The notes: generated by a model not told the origin, from the letters alone. A DNA stretch of 40,538 nucleotides from an uncultured Clostridia bacterium (GCA_934177795.1 CAKPPS010000011.1:1-40538); one strand, 5' to 3'; counted from the stretch's first letter, positions 27,401-34,601 are shown. Numbers and translations: made by a program.

Positions 27401-27810
27401 AAGAACAATTACAACAGTTGAATATTAAATACTTAAAATTAACAGGTGCAACCAAAGTAGATGAAAGAATAGAAATGGTAGATGAATTTAATGAAAATCC
27501 TAATATAAAAGTATTTTTAATATCACTTAAAGCAGGAGGCACTGGATTAAATTTAACAGGAGCAGATATGGTAATACATTATGATCCGTGGTGGAATATA
27601 TCTACAGAAAATCAGGCAACAGATAGAGCATATAGAATAGGACAAAAAAATAATGTACAGGTATATAAATTGATAACTAAAGATTCAATAGAAGAAAAAA
27701 TGTATGAATTACAACAAAAAAAGGCAGAATTAATAGACAATATGCTTAGTACAAAAACATCGTTTATAAATAAACTATCTAAAGAAGACATTATGAATTT
27801 ATTTAGCTAA
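24487..27810 (+). CDS. SWIM zinc finger / SNF2-family helicase
   Basis: The 1107-residue protein starts at ATG 24487, seven bases after AAAGGGAG; the longer frame from 24430 overlaps the promoter. An N-terminal SWIM finger is visible as C73-x-C75...C85-x-H87. A long middle region (about 130-610) is the SNF2-associated helical domain. The ATPase core has Walker A within ADDMGLGKT (from 664), the D769-E-A-Q box, ALTGTPIENSLAELWSIFDY, and the C-terminal lobe with SLKAGGTGLNLTGAD and DRAYRIGQ. Such proteins translocate on double-stranded DNA and are thought to remodel protein-DNA complexes, for example stalled polymerase; the exact role is unknown. The nearest defence link (DISARM-type SNF2) is not supported by neighbours. 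Confidence 0.93.
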   Translation: MLIDKNIIDNLCSDAGEDIVKIAEDYQKQHKIEIIDYKYKNQWNFEVKAIVKDNQKYNTYVYIENGEVQDITCNCEEYYKQYGICKHTLATILEFMNYKKKVSKIDTKLLEKSETSILSKYDKYRWFKQIVNTFYHEEIEGIEEEENELKEQGTIKLEPEIFYDKFTGDMKVEFRIGNKKMYKIKSLSDFYIKMLDKELYKYGQKLQFVHTAESFEQESLPLLNFVMKYAEIIKYANSNSNSNYRFYGNALSENSIILSNSGIDDFFDILKGKSVDLEKEQDIKQIKFTEEQPDIKFKLVKQDENNYELIPNTDIYKLSILKGRKYKYLLDENKLYRCDKKFEKANLKLLEIFRQNYMTEVKLGKEELSQLFSVIIPKVKNAIKIENISEEEIEKYKPQILITKVYLDFDAKDNLIADVKFCYGEEEFNPLDEKQKIEIPRNMIKETKALNIFRKTGFMLDVKNLRFILPDDDKIYKFLTQDINYYMQNFEILATENFKKKQIKQPKMGSIGVKIENNLLSIDLNNLDIDVQELQKIMERYNLKKKYYRLKDGSFLELEDNKEVEFLDKLVTGMDLEYKDLEDGELQLPMYRSLYLEELLKKNKGNQVIKNNEYKNIVSELEKDNINEDVEVPKVLNNTLRYYQKIGFKWLKTLDKYRFGGILADDMGLGKTIQMLSIIMDYVQNTPKTERRASIVVSPSSLTLNWQNEAAKFTNNLQTLVINGTLAERKYKIKNIKDYDLVITSYDLLKRDIDLYKENKYQFRYIIADEAQYLKNSNTQNAKAIKKILADTRYALTGTPIENSLAELWSIFDYIMPGYLFSYKKFKSLYEIPIVKDSDMKAMEKLKMLIEPFVLRRTKNEVLTELPEKTVTILNSEMEEEQKNIYISYLAQAREEVAQEIKVNGIEKSHIKILALLTRLRQICCHPSLFIKDYNLGSSKLNQCLEIIEDAVKSEHKILLFSGYTSMFPIIEEQLQQLNIKYLKLTGATKVDERIEMVDEFNENPNIKVFLISLKAGGTGLNLTGADMVIHYDPWWNISTENQATDRAYRIGQKNNVQVYKLITKDSIEEKMYELQQKKAELIDNMLSTKTSFINKLSKEDIMNLFS

Positions 27811-27817
27811 TATAAAA

Positions 27818-27846
27818 TTGTAATATGTATATTTTTTGGATATAGT
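27818..27846 (+). promoter_or_regulatory. Possible promoter for trmFO
   Basis: TTGTAA (27818-27823), a 17-base spacer and TATAGT (27841-27846). It would start RNA near the first bases of the shared leader motif. Confidence 0.4.
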
Positions 27847-27848
27847 AA

Positions 27849-27889
27849 AAGGTTTATGGGAAGAGCCTTACAAAAACCTAAATATATTA
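27849..27889 (+). promoter_or_regulatory. Structured leader motif, copy B (upstream of trmFO)
   Basis: AGGTTT (27850-27855) can pair with AAACCT (27874-27879); the loop carries GGGAAGAGCC. It matches copy A at 19777-19818 closely, including the AAAAACCTAAATATAT segment. AAGG of the ribosome binding site follows at 27893. Confidence 0.45.
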
Positions 27890-27908
27890 TGCAAGGAAAG
27901 ATATAAAA

Positions 27909-29267
27909 ATGAAAGATTATATTACAATAATAGGAGGCGGATTAGCTGGAACAGAAGCTGCATATCAAATTGCAAAAAATAGAATAAATGTAAAGCTGTA
28001 TGAAATGAAACCTAAAAAATTTTCACCAGCACATAGTAATAAAAATTTAGCAGAAATCGTATGTAGTAATTCTTTTAAATCTAATTTATTAACAAATGCA
28101 GCAGGATTATTAAAAGAAGAATTAAGAAAATTAGATTCATTATTAATAAAAACAGCAGACGAAACTAGTGTTCCAGCAGGGCAAGCTTTAGCTGTAGATA
28201 GAGAAATATTTGCAGAAAGAGTTACAGAGAAAATAAAAAATAATAAATATATAGAAGTAATAAATGAGAAAATTACTAATGTAAAAGACTTAGCTAAAGA
28301 TGGAATAGTAATAATAGCTACAGGTCCATTAACTGCAGATGATTTGGCAGAAGAAATCAAAGAATTAACAGGACAAGATAAAATGTATTTTTATGATGCG
28401 GCTGCACCAATAATAAATAAGGACAGTATAAATTTTGATATTGCTTTCTATGGAGATAGATATGCACAAGAAAAGAAAAAAGATGAAAGTATTGAGGACT
28501 GGAAAAAAAGATTAAAAGAAGAGGAAAAAGAGCAAAGTTATATTAATCTTCCAATGAATCAAGAAGAATATGAGAAATTCTGTAATGAATTAATAAATGC
28601 AGATGTTATTAACTTACATGAATTTGAAAAAAGAGAAATATTTGAGGGCTGTATGCCAATAGAAATAATGTCAAAAAGGGGAATCGATACATTAAGATTT
28701 GGACCTTTAAAACCAGTGGGATTTGATGACCCAAGAACAGGAAGAAGACCTTATGCAATTGTACAATTAAGGCAAGATAATAAACAAGCAACAATGTATA
28801 ATATGGTAGGATTTCAAACAAACTTAAAATATGGAGAACAAAAAAGAGTATTTAAAATGATACCAGGTTTAGAAAATGCAGAATTTGTGAAATATGGAGT
28901 AATGCATCGAAATACATATATAAATTCACCAGAACTTTTAGATGAAACATATAATTTGAAATCAAATAAAAATATCTATTTTGCAGGACAAATATCTGGA
29001 GTTGAAGGATATGTAGAATCGATTTCTTCTGGAATGGTGGCAGCATTAAATGCTATAAATAAATTTAAAGTAAATGATAAGCCAGTTATTTTTTCAGAAG
29101 ATACAGTAATAGGAGCATTGGCTAAATATATATCAACTCCGAATATAAGATTTCAGCCTATGAATGCAAACTTTGGTATTTTGCCACAACTGGAAGGAAA
29201 GAAGATAAAAGATAAAAAAGAAAGATATGCAAAATTAGCAGAAAGAAGTTTAGAGAATTTTAGATAA
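27909..29267 (+). CDS. trmFO: tRNA (uracil-54-C5)-methyltransferase, folate- and FAD-dependent
   Basis: TrmFO makes ribothymidine at position 54 of tRNA using methylenetetrahydrofolate as carbon donor. The 452 residues start with the FAD-binding glycine motif (ITIIGGGLAGTEAAYQIA) and contain EIVCSNSFKS with C52 and GCMPIEIMSKRGIDTLRFGPLKPVG, the two cysteine regions known in the family. GQISGVEGYVES near 360 is the second FAD contact region. The start ATG 27909 follows AAGGAAAG. It lies 98 bases after the helicase gene but appears to have its own structured leader, and it ends in a strong hairpin. Confidence 0.95.
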   Translation: MKDYITIIGGGLAGTEAAYQIAKNRINVKLYEMKPKKFSPAHSNKNLAEIVCSNSFKSNLLTNAAGLLKEELRKLDSLLIKTADETSVPAGQALAVDREIFAERVTEKIKNNKYIEVINEKITNVKDLAKDGIVIIATGPLTADDLAEEIKELTGQDKMYFYDAAAPIINKDSINFDIAFYGDRYAQEKKKDESIEDWKKRLKEEEKEQSYINLPMNQEEYEKFCNELINADVINLHEFEKREIFEGCMPIEIMSKRGIDTLRFGPLKPVGFDDPRTGRRPYAIVQLRQDNKQATMYNMVGFQTNLKYGEQKRVFKMIPGLENAEFVKYGVMHRNTYINSPELLDETYNLKSNKNIYFAGQISGVEGYVESISSGMVAALNAINKFKVNDKPVIFSEDTVIGALAKYISTPNIRFQPMNANFGILPQLEGKKIKDKKERYAKLAERSLENFR

Positions 29268-29276
29268 GATAAACAA

Positions 29277-29320
29277 AGGGTTACAGTTTACTTAATTAAT
29301 TATAAGTAAAATGTAACCCT
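29277..29320 (+). terminator. Hairpin between convergent genes after trmFO
   Basis: AGGGTTACA (29277-29285) pairs with 29312-29320 and TTTACTTA (29287-29294) with 29303-29310, with one internal mismatch. Tails on both strands are T-rich but interrupted. It probably serves trmFO and the converging minus-strand gene. Confidence 0.7.
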
Positions 29321-29336
29321 ATTGTCTATTTAATTG

Positions 29337-29717
29337 CTATTTTTTATCTTCTTTTGGCTTAGGTATGATGATAATGTCTGCAATATGACTGATTAAAGCT
29401 ACCATAGCTGATATAATCACTGTATACCTATAAAATTTAATTTGGCTATGAGCTGGTCTCCATGGAATAAATGAAAAGACCTGAATAACCAATACAATAA
29501 CAAGTGGTAAAGCCATAAAGTATGGCCTCATACGCTTGCTACCTGCCAAGAAGATAAAAGCTTCGAAGATAAAAGCTACGAAAGCAATTACTACTAGATT
29601 ATCCCGCATAAAATTAGGTGGGATTTTTAGAAGCAGTGATGGTAGGAAATATAATACTACTCCCATCACTACAAGTACAATTAATTTGTTTAAATTTTCT
29701 TTAATGTATTTTGTCAT
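29337..29717 (-). CDS. Small integral membrane protein, unrecognised
   Basis: The 126 residues contain about four hydrophobic segments (about 10-30, 40-58, 66-86 and 98-119) and end in a charged tail (PKPKEDKK). The start ATG 29717 follows GAGGAGGT on the minus strand. No family motif is recognised. It stands alone, convergent with trmFO and divergent from the coiled-coil cassette, with its own candidate promoter. Confidence 0.7.
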   Translation of the reverse strand: MTKYIKENLNKLIVLVVMGVVLYFLPSLLLKIPPNFMRDNLVVIAFVAFIFEAFIFLAGSKRMRPYFMALPLVIVLVIQVFSFIPWRPAHSQIKFYRYTVIISAMVALISHIADIIIIPKPKEDKK

Positions 29718-29771
29718 ATTGTACCTCCTCTGACTATTTTGTCTACTTAGGATTTTTCCGTTACCATAATA

Positions 29772-29800
29772 CTTATATCATAAATAAGGAAAAAAATCAA
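29772..29800 (-). promoter_or_regulatory. Promoter for the small membrane protein gene
   Basis: On the minus strand, TTGATT (29800-29795), a 17-base spacer and TATAAG (29777-29772). Confidence 0.5.
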
Positions 29801-29830
29801 TAAAATTATGTAAATTAATCCTTAAAATGC

Positions 29831-29859
29831 TTGAAACACTACAAAAAATATGGTATACT
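29831..29859 (+). promoter_or_regulatory. Promoter for the coiled-coil cassette
   Basis: TTGAAA (29831-29836), a 17-base spacer and TATACT (29854-29859), shortly before the ribosome binding site at about 29880. Confidence 0.65.
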
Positions 29860-29890
29860 ATAAAAGTAGTAAAGAGATAGGAGGATATAT

Positions 29891-31459
29891 ATGGAAATTT
29901 TATCAGATGATCTTAAAAATGAATTAAAAGAAAAAATTAAAGGAGTAGATGTAAAAACAGGAGACTTTCAAGACAACGTAAAAGCAATAATAGATGCCGC
30001 AATTGAGAGCAATAAAGATAAAATAAGAGAGGAAGTAACAGGAGAAACAGTTGATGAGCATTTAGAAAAGGAATTATCAGGATTTCAGGAATTAGAGAAC
30101 TTGCTTAATGAAGGTGTTTTAGACGACATAGATGATGAACATTTAAAAGGAATGTTAACGGAACAGTCAAAGGGCTTAGTAGATGTAGAAGAGGAAAGAA
30201 AATCTATAGAGAGAGCAGGATTTCCAGCTGAAAGACTTACAGCAATAACAAAACAAGATATCATAAATGAAATATTAGAACAATTTGAATCTGCTATAGA
30301 AATCATGAAATTAGATGTGGAAAAAAAGTTAGCGGAAAATCAAGAGATGTTAAAAAAAGTAAATGAAAGGCAAAAATTAAGAAATTCGTATGATAAGTTG
30401 GCAAATTTACAAAGTAAAACTCAAGAGTATAAAGGACAAGAGGGAAAAAAGTTAAATGAAAATTTAGTAAGTGCAGTAGAGAATCTTAAGAATCGAATTG
30501 ATAGCTTAGCCAAAGAGACAACAGTAGAAGGAAAAGAATTAGAAAGCGATGAATTAAATGAAAAAATAGAAGAGCTTAATCGTCAGAAAGATAGATTAGA
30601 AAAAGCTTTAAAAGAAATAAAGGAAACATATCAGAGTAAAGAAACTGGAGATTATGAAAAGGCTGAAGAAGCCGAAAGAGAAGAAAAAGAAGAGATAAAG
30701 GCAGAATTTACTAAAAAAGTAGCACAAAGTTTGGAAAATATACCTGACAATATAACACCTGAAGAACTGATAAAATATGGTGAAGAAGTAGCAAAGATAA
30801 GTGAAAGTTATAAAAAGAAAAATATTAATAGTGAAGAATGTAATGAAATACTAAAGAAAATAAAATTTAAAGAAAGTAATTATTCAGCTTCTGAAATAGG
30901 AAATATCGGACTGATGAATAATCAGAGACGAAATTATATAAGATATACACATCAATTGGAAACAGAAAATGATATGAGTAGTGAAGATAAAAAATCACTA
31001 GAGCAAAAGAAAGAACATTGCAAAAAATCATTTGAAAAGTTAAATGAAGATGTGGAAAAAATCACTGGTAAAAAAGCTATGCCAATAAAAACAGAAGGTG
31101 AATATCTAGAAGAATTAGAAGACGTTTCAAATAATTTATCAAAAAAATCACTTATGCCAGCAATGTTTGGAAAAAATCAAAAGAAAGCTAGTGAACAAAT
31201 GAGTAGCCTAAGAACAGTATTTACTGAAATATTTGATGTTGCTAAAAATAAGGGAAGAGACCTAATAATAGCATATAATAATATAATAGATGAATTGCAA
31301 AAAAATTCAAAATCCAAAATACGAGTACCAGAAAAGTTTGAAGTACCGAAACAGGAAAAGAATGTTGTTGAAAAAGTAGATACACCAATTCCAGAGAAAA
31401 ATACAGAAGGGGAAAAAGCAATGAAAGAACTTAAAGTAAAATATTTTGATGAATTATAA
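29891..31459 (+). CDS. Large coiled-coil protein, unrecognised
   Basis: The start ATG 29891 follows AGGAGG. The 522 residues are highly charged, rich in Glu and Lys, with long predicted coiled coils (about 125-285 and 320-380) and no signal peptide or membrane segment. The N-terminal 100 residues (EILSDDLKNELKEKI) look like a separate helical region. The C-terminal 50 residues (VPEKFEVPKQEKNVVEKVDT) are proline-containing and probably extended. No catalytic motif is seen. It is the first of a three-gene group of coiled-coil genes upstream of the str operon. A structural or scaffold role is only a guess. Confidence 0.75.
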   Translation: MEILSDDLKNELKEKIKGVDVKTGDFQDNVKAIIDAAIESNKDKIREEVTGETVDEHLEKELSGFQELENLLNEGVLDDIDDEHLKGMLTEQSKGLVDVEEERKSIERAGFPAERLTAITKQDIINEILEQFESAIEIMKLDVEKKLAENQEMLKKVNERQKLRNSYDKLANLQSKTQEYKGQEGKKLNENLVSAVENLKNRIDSLAKETTVEGKELESDELNEKIEELNRQKDRLEKALKEIKETYQSKETGDYEKAEEAEREEKEEIKAEFTKKVAQSLENIPDNITPEELIKYGEEVAKISESYKKKNINSEECNEILKKIKFKESNYSASEIGNIGLMNNQRRNYIRYTHQLETENDMSSEDKKSLEQKKEHCKKSFEKLNEDVEKITGKKAMPIKTEGEYLEELEDVSNNLSKKSLMPAMFGKNQKKASEQMSSLRTVFTEIFDVAKNKGRDLIIAYNNIIDELQKNSKSKIRVPEKFEVPKQEKNVVEKVDTPIPEKNTEGEKAMKELKVKYFDEL

Positions 31460-31503
31460 TAAAAGAAATATTATATGTTGGAAATAATATTTTACTTAAA
31501 TTG

Positions 31504-31532
31504 TTGTCAAAAAAAAATAGGTATGTTAAAAT
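31504..31532 (+). promoter_or_regulatory. Promoter inside the coiled-coil cassette
   Basis: TTGTCA (31504-31509), a 17-base spacer and TAAAAT (31527-31532), before the 56-residue gene. Confidence 0.55.
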
Positions 31533-31572
31533 ATTTTTGTGAAAAGTAACAAATGTAAAAGGAGGATATATT

Positions 31573-31743
31573 ATGGATATTCAAAAAAAGGAAGAGTTAA
31601 AAAAAGAAGTGGATAGAATTAATGAAACTATAACTCCAAAGGATATAAAAGAAGCATCAACTGAAGAATTAGCAGAATATTTAAAATTAAATTTAGAAAT
31701 AAAAAGAAAAATAGAATTGATAGAAGCAATAAAAAATAATTAA
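31573..31743 (+). CDS. Small charged helical protein, unrecognised
   Basis: This 56-residue ORF starts at ATG 31573 after AAAGGAGGATAT, an excellent ribosome binding site, and has its own candidate promoter. It is Lys/Glu-rich and almost certainly helical (KKEELKKEVDRIN, EIKRKIELIEAIKN). It is followed 19 bases later by the next coiled-coil gene, so the two are probably translated from one message. Confidence 0.65.
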   Translation: MDIQKKEELKKEVDRINETITPKDIKEASTEELAEYLKLNLEIKRKIELIEAIKNN

Positions 31744-31762
31744 AAATAGGAGGACATGAATT

Positions 31763-32149
31763 ATGGCAAATATACTATATAATAAGTCAAAGTCAAAAGA
31801 AAAAGAAGATAGTAAAGTAATGAGCCCAGAGGAAAATAATATTAGAAGAGCTAATTTGCAATTAGAAAACATAGATGCTTTATTGCAAGAAATGGTTGAT
31901 AAGGTAATTATACAATATCAAGAAGAAATTAGCAGTGGAACAGAAGAAAAAGATATAAAGGTAGAAAATTTTAACGAAATAAAAGGATTTAAGACTAAAA
32001 TAAATGCGATAAATATCAATGGAAATGAAGATCTTTTAATTAAGATTAATGCTAAATATAAAGAAGCAATAAATATTTTAGAAAAAGGGATAGAAGAAAA
32101 TGATGAAAAATATAAAACAGTATTAGAACGGAGCAATAGCAGAAATTGA
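31763..32149 (+). CDS. N-terminal part of a frameshifted coiled-coil gene
   Basis: The frame opens at ATG 31763 after AGGAGG and gives 128 helical, charged residues before a TGA. Coding character continues past that stop in another frame: from 32127 the next frame is open without a stop and without a usable start until ATG 32307. This indicates one original gene of about 512 residues (31763-33302) broken by a one-base change near 32120-32147. The last few residues (ERSNSRN) are probably out-of-frame sequence. No family is recognised. Confidence 0.6.
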   Translation: MANILYNKSKSKEKEDSKVMSPEENNIRRANLQLENIDALLQEMVDKVIIQYQEEISSGTEEKDIKVENFNEIKGFKTKINAININGNEDLLIKINAKYKEAINILEKGIEENDEKYKTVLERSNSRN

Positions 32150-32306
32150 TAAGAATAGACAAAAAAATTATGATCCAATAGCAGAAACGTATAAAGAATT
32201 TACAGATAGGCTAGAAAAAGGAAAAACGCAACAGGAATATTTTCAAGAAAAAGCAGATAGCAAAAAGGCTGAATTAGAAAACAAAGAAGCTGAATATAGT
32301 GCCCAA

Positions 32307-33302
32307 ATGGGTAATTTAGAAGGATTGACAGCAAAACTAGATTCAAAAGAGTTTAGTACAGAAGAACTAGAGAAAAAAGAAGAATTTTTAAAACAATATC
32401 AAGAATTAAAAAAATTAAATGACCAGATAGAAAAAATAGAGCAAGATTTAAATGATCCTGATATCGATGATGATAAAAAGAACGAGTTAACAACCGAATT
32501 AGAACAACTAAAAGAAAAAAGAAAAGAAGCAGTTGAAAAGTTTGTTCAAGAAGCTACAAATAAGGATGGTAAAAAATATGAAAAAGAAGCAGATGAATCA
32601 GACAAAGACTATATTAATGGATTAGATGAAGTGGAAATTAAAGAAGCGGTAAAGGTAGCTTTAGATGAGTTTAAACAAAAATTAGCAGCTATTCCTGATA
32701 ACGAAGCAACAATCACAATATTAGATAGAGATTTTAAAGGAAGCTCTATAAATATGAAGAATATGCCTATTACTTCTAATGATGATATAAAAGCACTAAA
32801 AAAAGAATTGAAGAAACAAAAAAAGCTATGGGAAGCTAAAAAGGTAAAAGATGGATTTGATAAGGCTGAATTAAGATCTGAAATGAACAAATATCAAGAT
32901 AAAGCAGATAGTTATACAACAACTAGTAAAGCTTCTGCTAATACAGTTACAAAAAGCTCAAATGAAGTACCATTACCTGTACCAGAAGAAAAAATATCAT
33001 GGAAACATCCGATAAAGAAATTACAAAGATGGTGGCAAAGAAGAAAAGCGGACAAGGAAGTACAACAAGAACAAGTTGATGATAATTTTGACATTGCAGA
33101 AACAAAAAAAGAAGCACTTAAATACTTAGAAAGTAATAAAAAAGAATTAAATAATGTTGATATTAATAAAAAGAAAAGTCAAAAATATAGAGATTCAATT
33201 AAGTATAATGTGTCACTTACGGAAGCTGAAATAAATGATTTTTGGGATAAGCAACAAAATCAAACTCAAAAGGAAGATACCGAAAAAGGTGAATCACGTT
33301 AA
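32307..33302 (+). CDS. C-terminal part of the frameshifted coiled-coil gene
   Basis: The first ATG of this frame is 32307 (331 residues), but it has no ribosome binding site, and the same frame is open and coding-like back to 32127 (60 extra codons, including EIDKNRQKNYDPIAETYKEF) with no ATG, GTG or TTG. It is therefore best read as the continuation of the gene beginning at 31763. The N-terminal two thirds are Lys/Glu-rich coiled coil; a proline-containing linker near 220 leads to a basic, tryptophan-rich stretch (KHPIKKLQRWWQRRKADK), which could touch membrane or nucleic acid. Function unknown. A programmed frameshift, a sequencing error and a decayed gene all remain possible. Confidence 0.6.
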   Translation: MGNLEGLTAKLDSKEFSTEELEKKEEFLKQYQELKKLNDQIEKIEQDLNDPDIDDDKKNELTTELEQLKEKRKEAVEKFVQEATNKDGKKYEKEADESDKDYINGLDEVEIKEAVKVALDEFKQKLAAIPDNEATITILDRDFKGSSINMKNMPITSNDDIKALKKELKKQKKLWEAKKVKDGFDKAELRSEMNKYQDKADSYTTTSKASANTVTKSSNEVPLPVPEEKISWKHPIKKLQRWWQRRKADKEVQQEQVDDNFDIAETKKEALKYLESNKKELNNVDINKKKSQKYRDSIKYNVSLTEAEINDFWDKQQNQTQKEDTEKGESR

Positions 33303-33319
33303 AAACCTCAATTTTACTA

Positions 33320-33348
33320 TTGACTTACCAGTATAAAAATGATAAAAT
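33320..33348 (+). promoter_or_regulatory. Promoter of the str operon
   Basis: TTGACT (33320-33325), a 17-base spacer and TAAAAT (33343-33348), just after the coiled-coil gene and before rpsL. Confidence 0.72.
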
Positions 33349-33406
33349 ATATACCGTTATGGTAGATTGCATAAAGTATGCAAAACCGTAGCGGTATATG
33401 TTTTTT
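33349..33406 (+). promoter_or_regulatory. Attenuator-like hairpin at the start of the rpsL leader
   Basis: A nested stem is formed by ATATACCG (33349-33356) with CGGTATAT (33392-33399), TATGGT with ACCGTA, and TTGCATA with TATGCAA, followed by six T. It begins directly at the -10 box, so nascent RNA would fold it almost at once. It looks like a terminator placed in the leader; alternatively it ends read-through from upstream genes. Confidence 0.65.
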
Positions 33407-33442
33407 ATAAAACATAAATAAAAATCAGGAGGTGAAATTTAA

Positions 33443-33856
33443 GTGCCAACAATTAATCAATTAGTAAGAAAAGGAAGACAAACAGGAGTAACAAAATCAA
33501 AATCTCCAGCATTACAACATGGATGGAACTCAAAAAATAAGAGATTAACAAACAACAGAGCTCCACAAAAAAGAGGAGTATGTACAGTTGTAAAAACAGT
33601 TACACCTAAAAAGCCAAACTCAGCATTGAGAAAAGTTGCCAGAGTTAGACTTTCAAATGGTTATGAAGTTACATCATACATTCCAGGTATTGGACATAAC
33701 CTACAAGAACACAGCGTCGTATTAATTAGAGGTGGTAGGGTAAAAGACCTTCCAGGTGTTAGATACCATATCATTAGAGGAACATTAGATACAGCAGGTG
33801 TTAAAGATAGAATGCAAGCTCGTTCTAAATATGGAGCTAAAAGACCTAAAAAATAG
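33443..33856 (+). CDS. rpsL: 30S ribosomal protein S12
   Basis: S12 sits at the decoding centre. The start is GTG 33443 after AGGAGGTG. The 137 residues are 13 more than E. coli S12: the extra stretch lies between PAL and PQKRGVC, a position where other clostridial S12 proteins also carry an insertion. The streptomycin-contact motif TPKKPNSALRK is wild type, and HNLQEHSVVLIRGGRVKDLPGVRYH is intact. First gene of the str operon. Confidence 0.98.
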   Translation: MPTINQLVRKGRQTGVTKSKSPALQHGWNSKNKRLTNNRAPQKRGVCTVVKTVTPKKPNSALRKVARVRLSNGYEVTSYIPGIGHNLQEHSVVLIRGGRVKDLPGVRYHIIRGTLDTAGVKDRMQARSKYGAKRPKK

Positions 33857-33901
33857 GATTTAGCATAATTAAATATTAGTGCTTGTACTCTTACTAAATT
33901 A

Positions 33902-33985
33902 AGGTACTTAAATTTAGATAGAATATATAGCACTATACGGAAAAGGAAACTTTTCAGAGTACCTAGAAATACTTTTATAAGTATT
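33902..33985 (+). promoter_or_regulatory. Structured rpsL-rpsG spacer
   Basis: AGGTACT (33902-33908) pairs with AGTACCT (33958-33964); inside is GAAAAG-GAAA-CTTTTC, and next to it a 7-bp hairpin AATACTT/AAGTATT (33968-33985). E. coli S7 represses its operon by binding the equivalent spacer, so a similar role is plausible but unproven. Confidence 0.45.
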
Positions 33986-34012
33986 CAAATCAAAATTAAG
34001 GAGGGAAGAATA

Positions 34013-34483
34013 GTGCCAAGAAAAGGATATGTAGCAAAAAGAGATGTTTTACCAGATCCAATATATAATAGCAAAGTTGTTACTAAATTAGTAAACAATA
34101 TAATGTTAGATGGTAAAAAATCTGTAGCACAAAAAATTGTATATGATGCATTTGATATCATAAAAGAAAAAGAAGGTAAAAATCCACTAGAAGTTTTTGA
34201 AGCAGCATTAGAAAATATTATGCCAGTTCTTGAAGTTAAAGCTAGAAGAGTTGGTGGTGCCACATACCAAGTACCATTAGAGATTAGACCAGAAAGAAGA
34301 CAAACTTTAGGATTAAGATGGCTTGTTTCTTATGCTAGAAATAGACATGAAAAAACTATGGCTGAAAAATTAGCTGGTGAAATAATGGATGCTGTTAATG
34401 GTAATGGTGGAGCATTCAAGAAGAAAGAAGATACACATAGAATGGCTGAAGCAAATAAAGCATTTGCTCACTATAAATGGTAA
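34013..34483 (+). CDS. rpsG: 30S ribosomal protein S7
   Basis: S7 nucleates assembly of the 30S head. The start is GTG 34013 after AAGGAGGG. The 156 residues contain PRKGYVAKRDVLPDPIYNS, GGATYQVPLEIRPERR and the C-terminal EDTHRMAEANKAFAHYKW, all diagnostic. It is followed by a 179-base structured spacer before fusA. Confidence 0.98.
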   Translation: MPRKGYVAKRDVLPDPIYNSKVVTKLVNNIMLDGKKSVAQKIVYDAFDIIKEKEGKNPLEVFEAALENIMPVLEVKARRVGGATYQVPLEIRPERRQTLGLRWLVSYARNRHEKTMAEKLAGEIMDAVNGNGGAFKKKEDTHRMAEANKAFAHYKW

Positions 34484-34490
34484 AATTTTC

Positions 34491-34601
34491 GTTAAAAGCA
34501 ATCATCTGCACATTTTCAATATTAATTCCAAATCTCAACGTACCAACGTACTACTTCGGATTGTAATTAATCTTAAAAATGCACAGCTAATCACTTTTAA
34601 C
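34491..34601 (+). promoter_or_regulatory. Long imperfect hairpin in the rpsG-fusA spacer
   Basis: Nested pairings are GTTAAAAG (34491-34498) with CTTTTAAC (34594-34601), CTG...CATTTT with AAAATG...CAG, and ATTAATT (34521-34527) with AATTAAT (34565-34571). The tip contains two copies of AACGTAC. No T-run follows, so a processing or regulatory role is more likely than termination. Confidence 0.5.

Noticed and set aside
24487..27810. Anti-phage defence island centred on the SNF2 helicase
   Set aside because: The neighbours are trmFO and an unknown operon; no methyltransferase, nuclease or other defence partner is seen, and SWIM/SNF2 proteins are common housekeeping-type genes in Bacillota.
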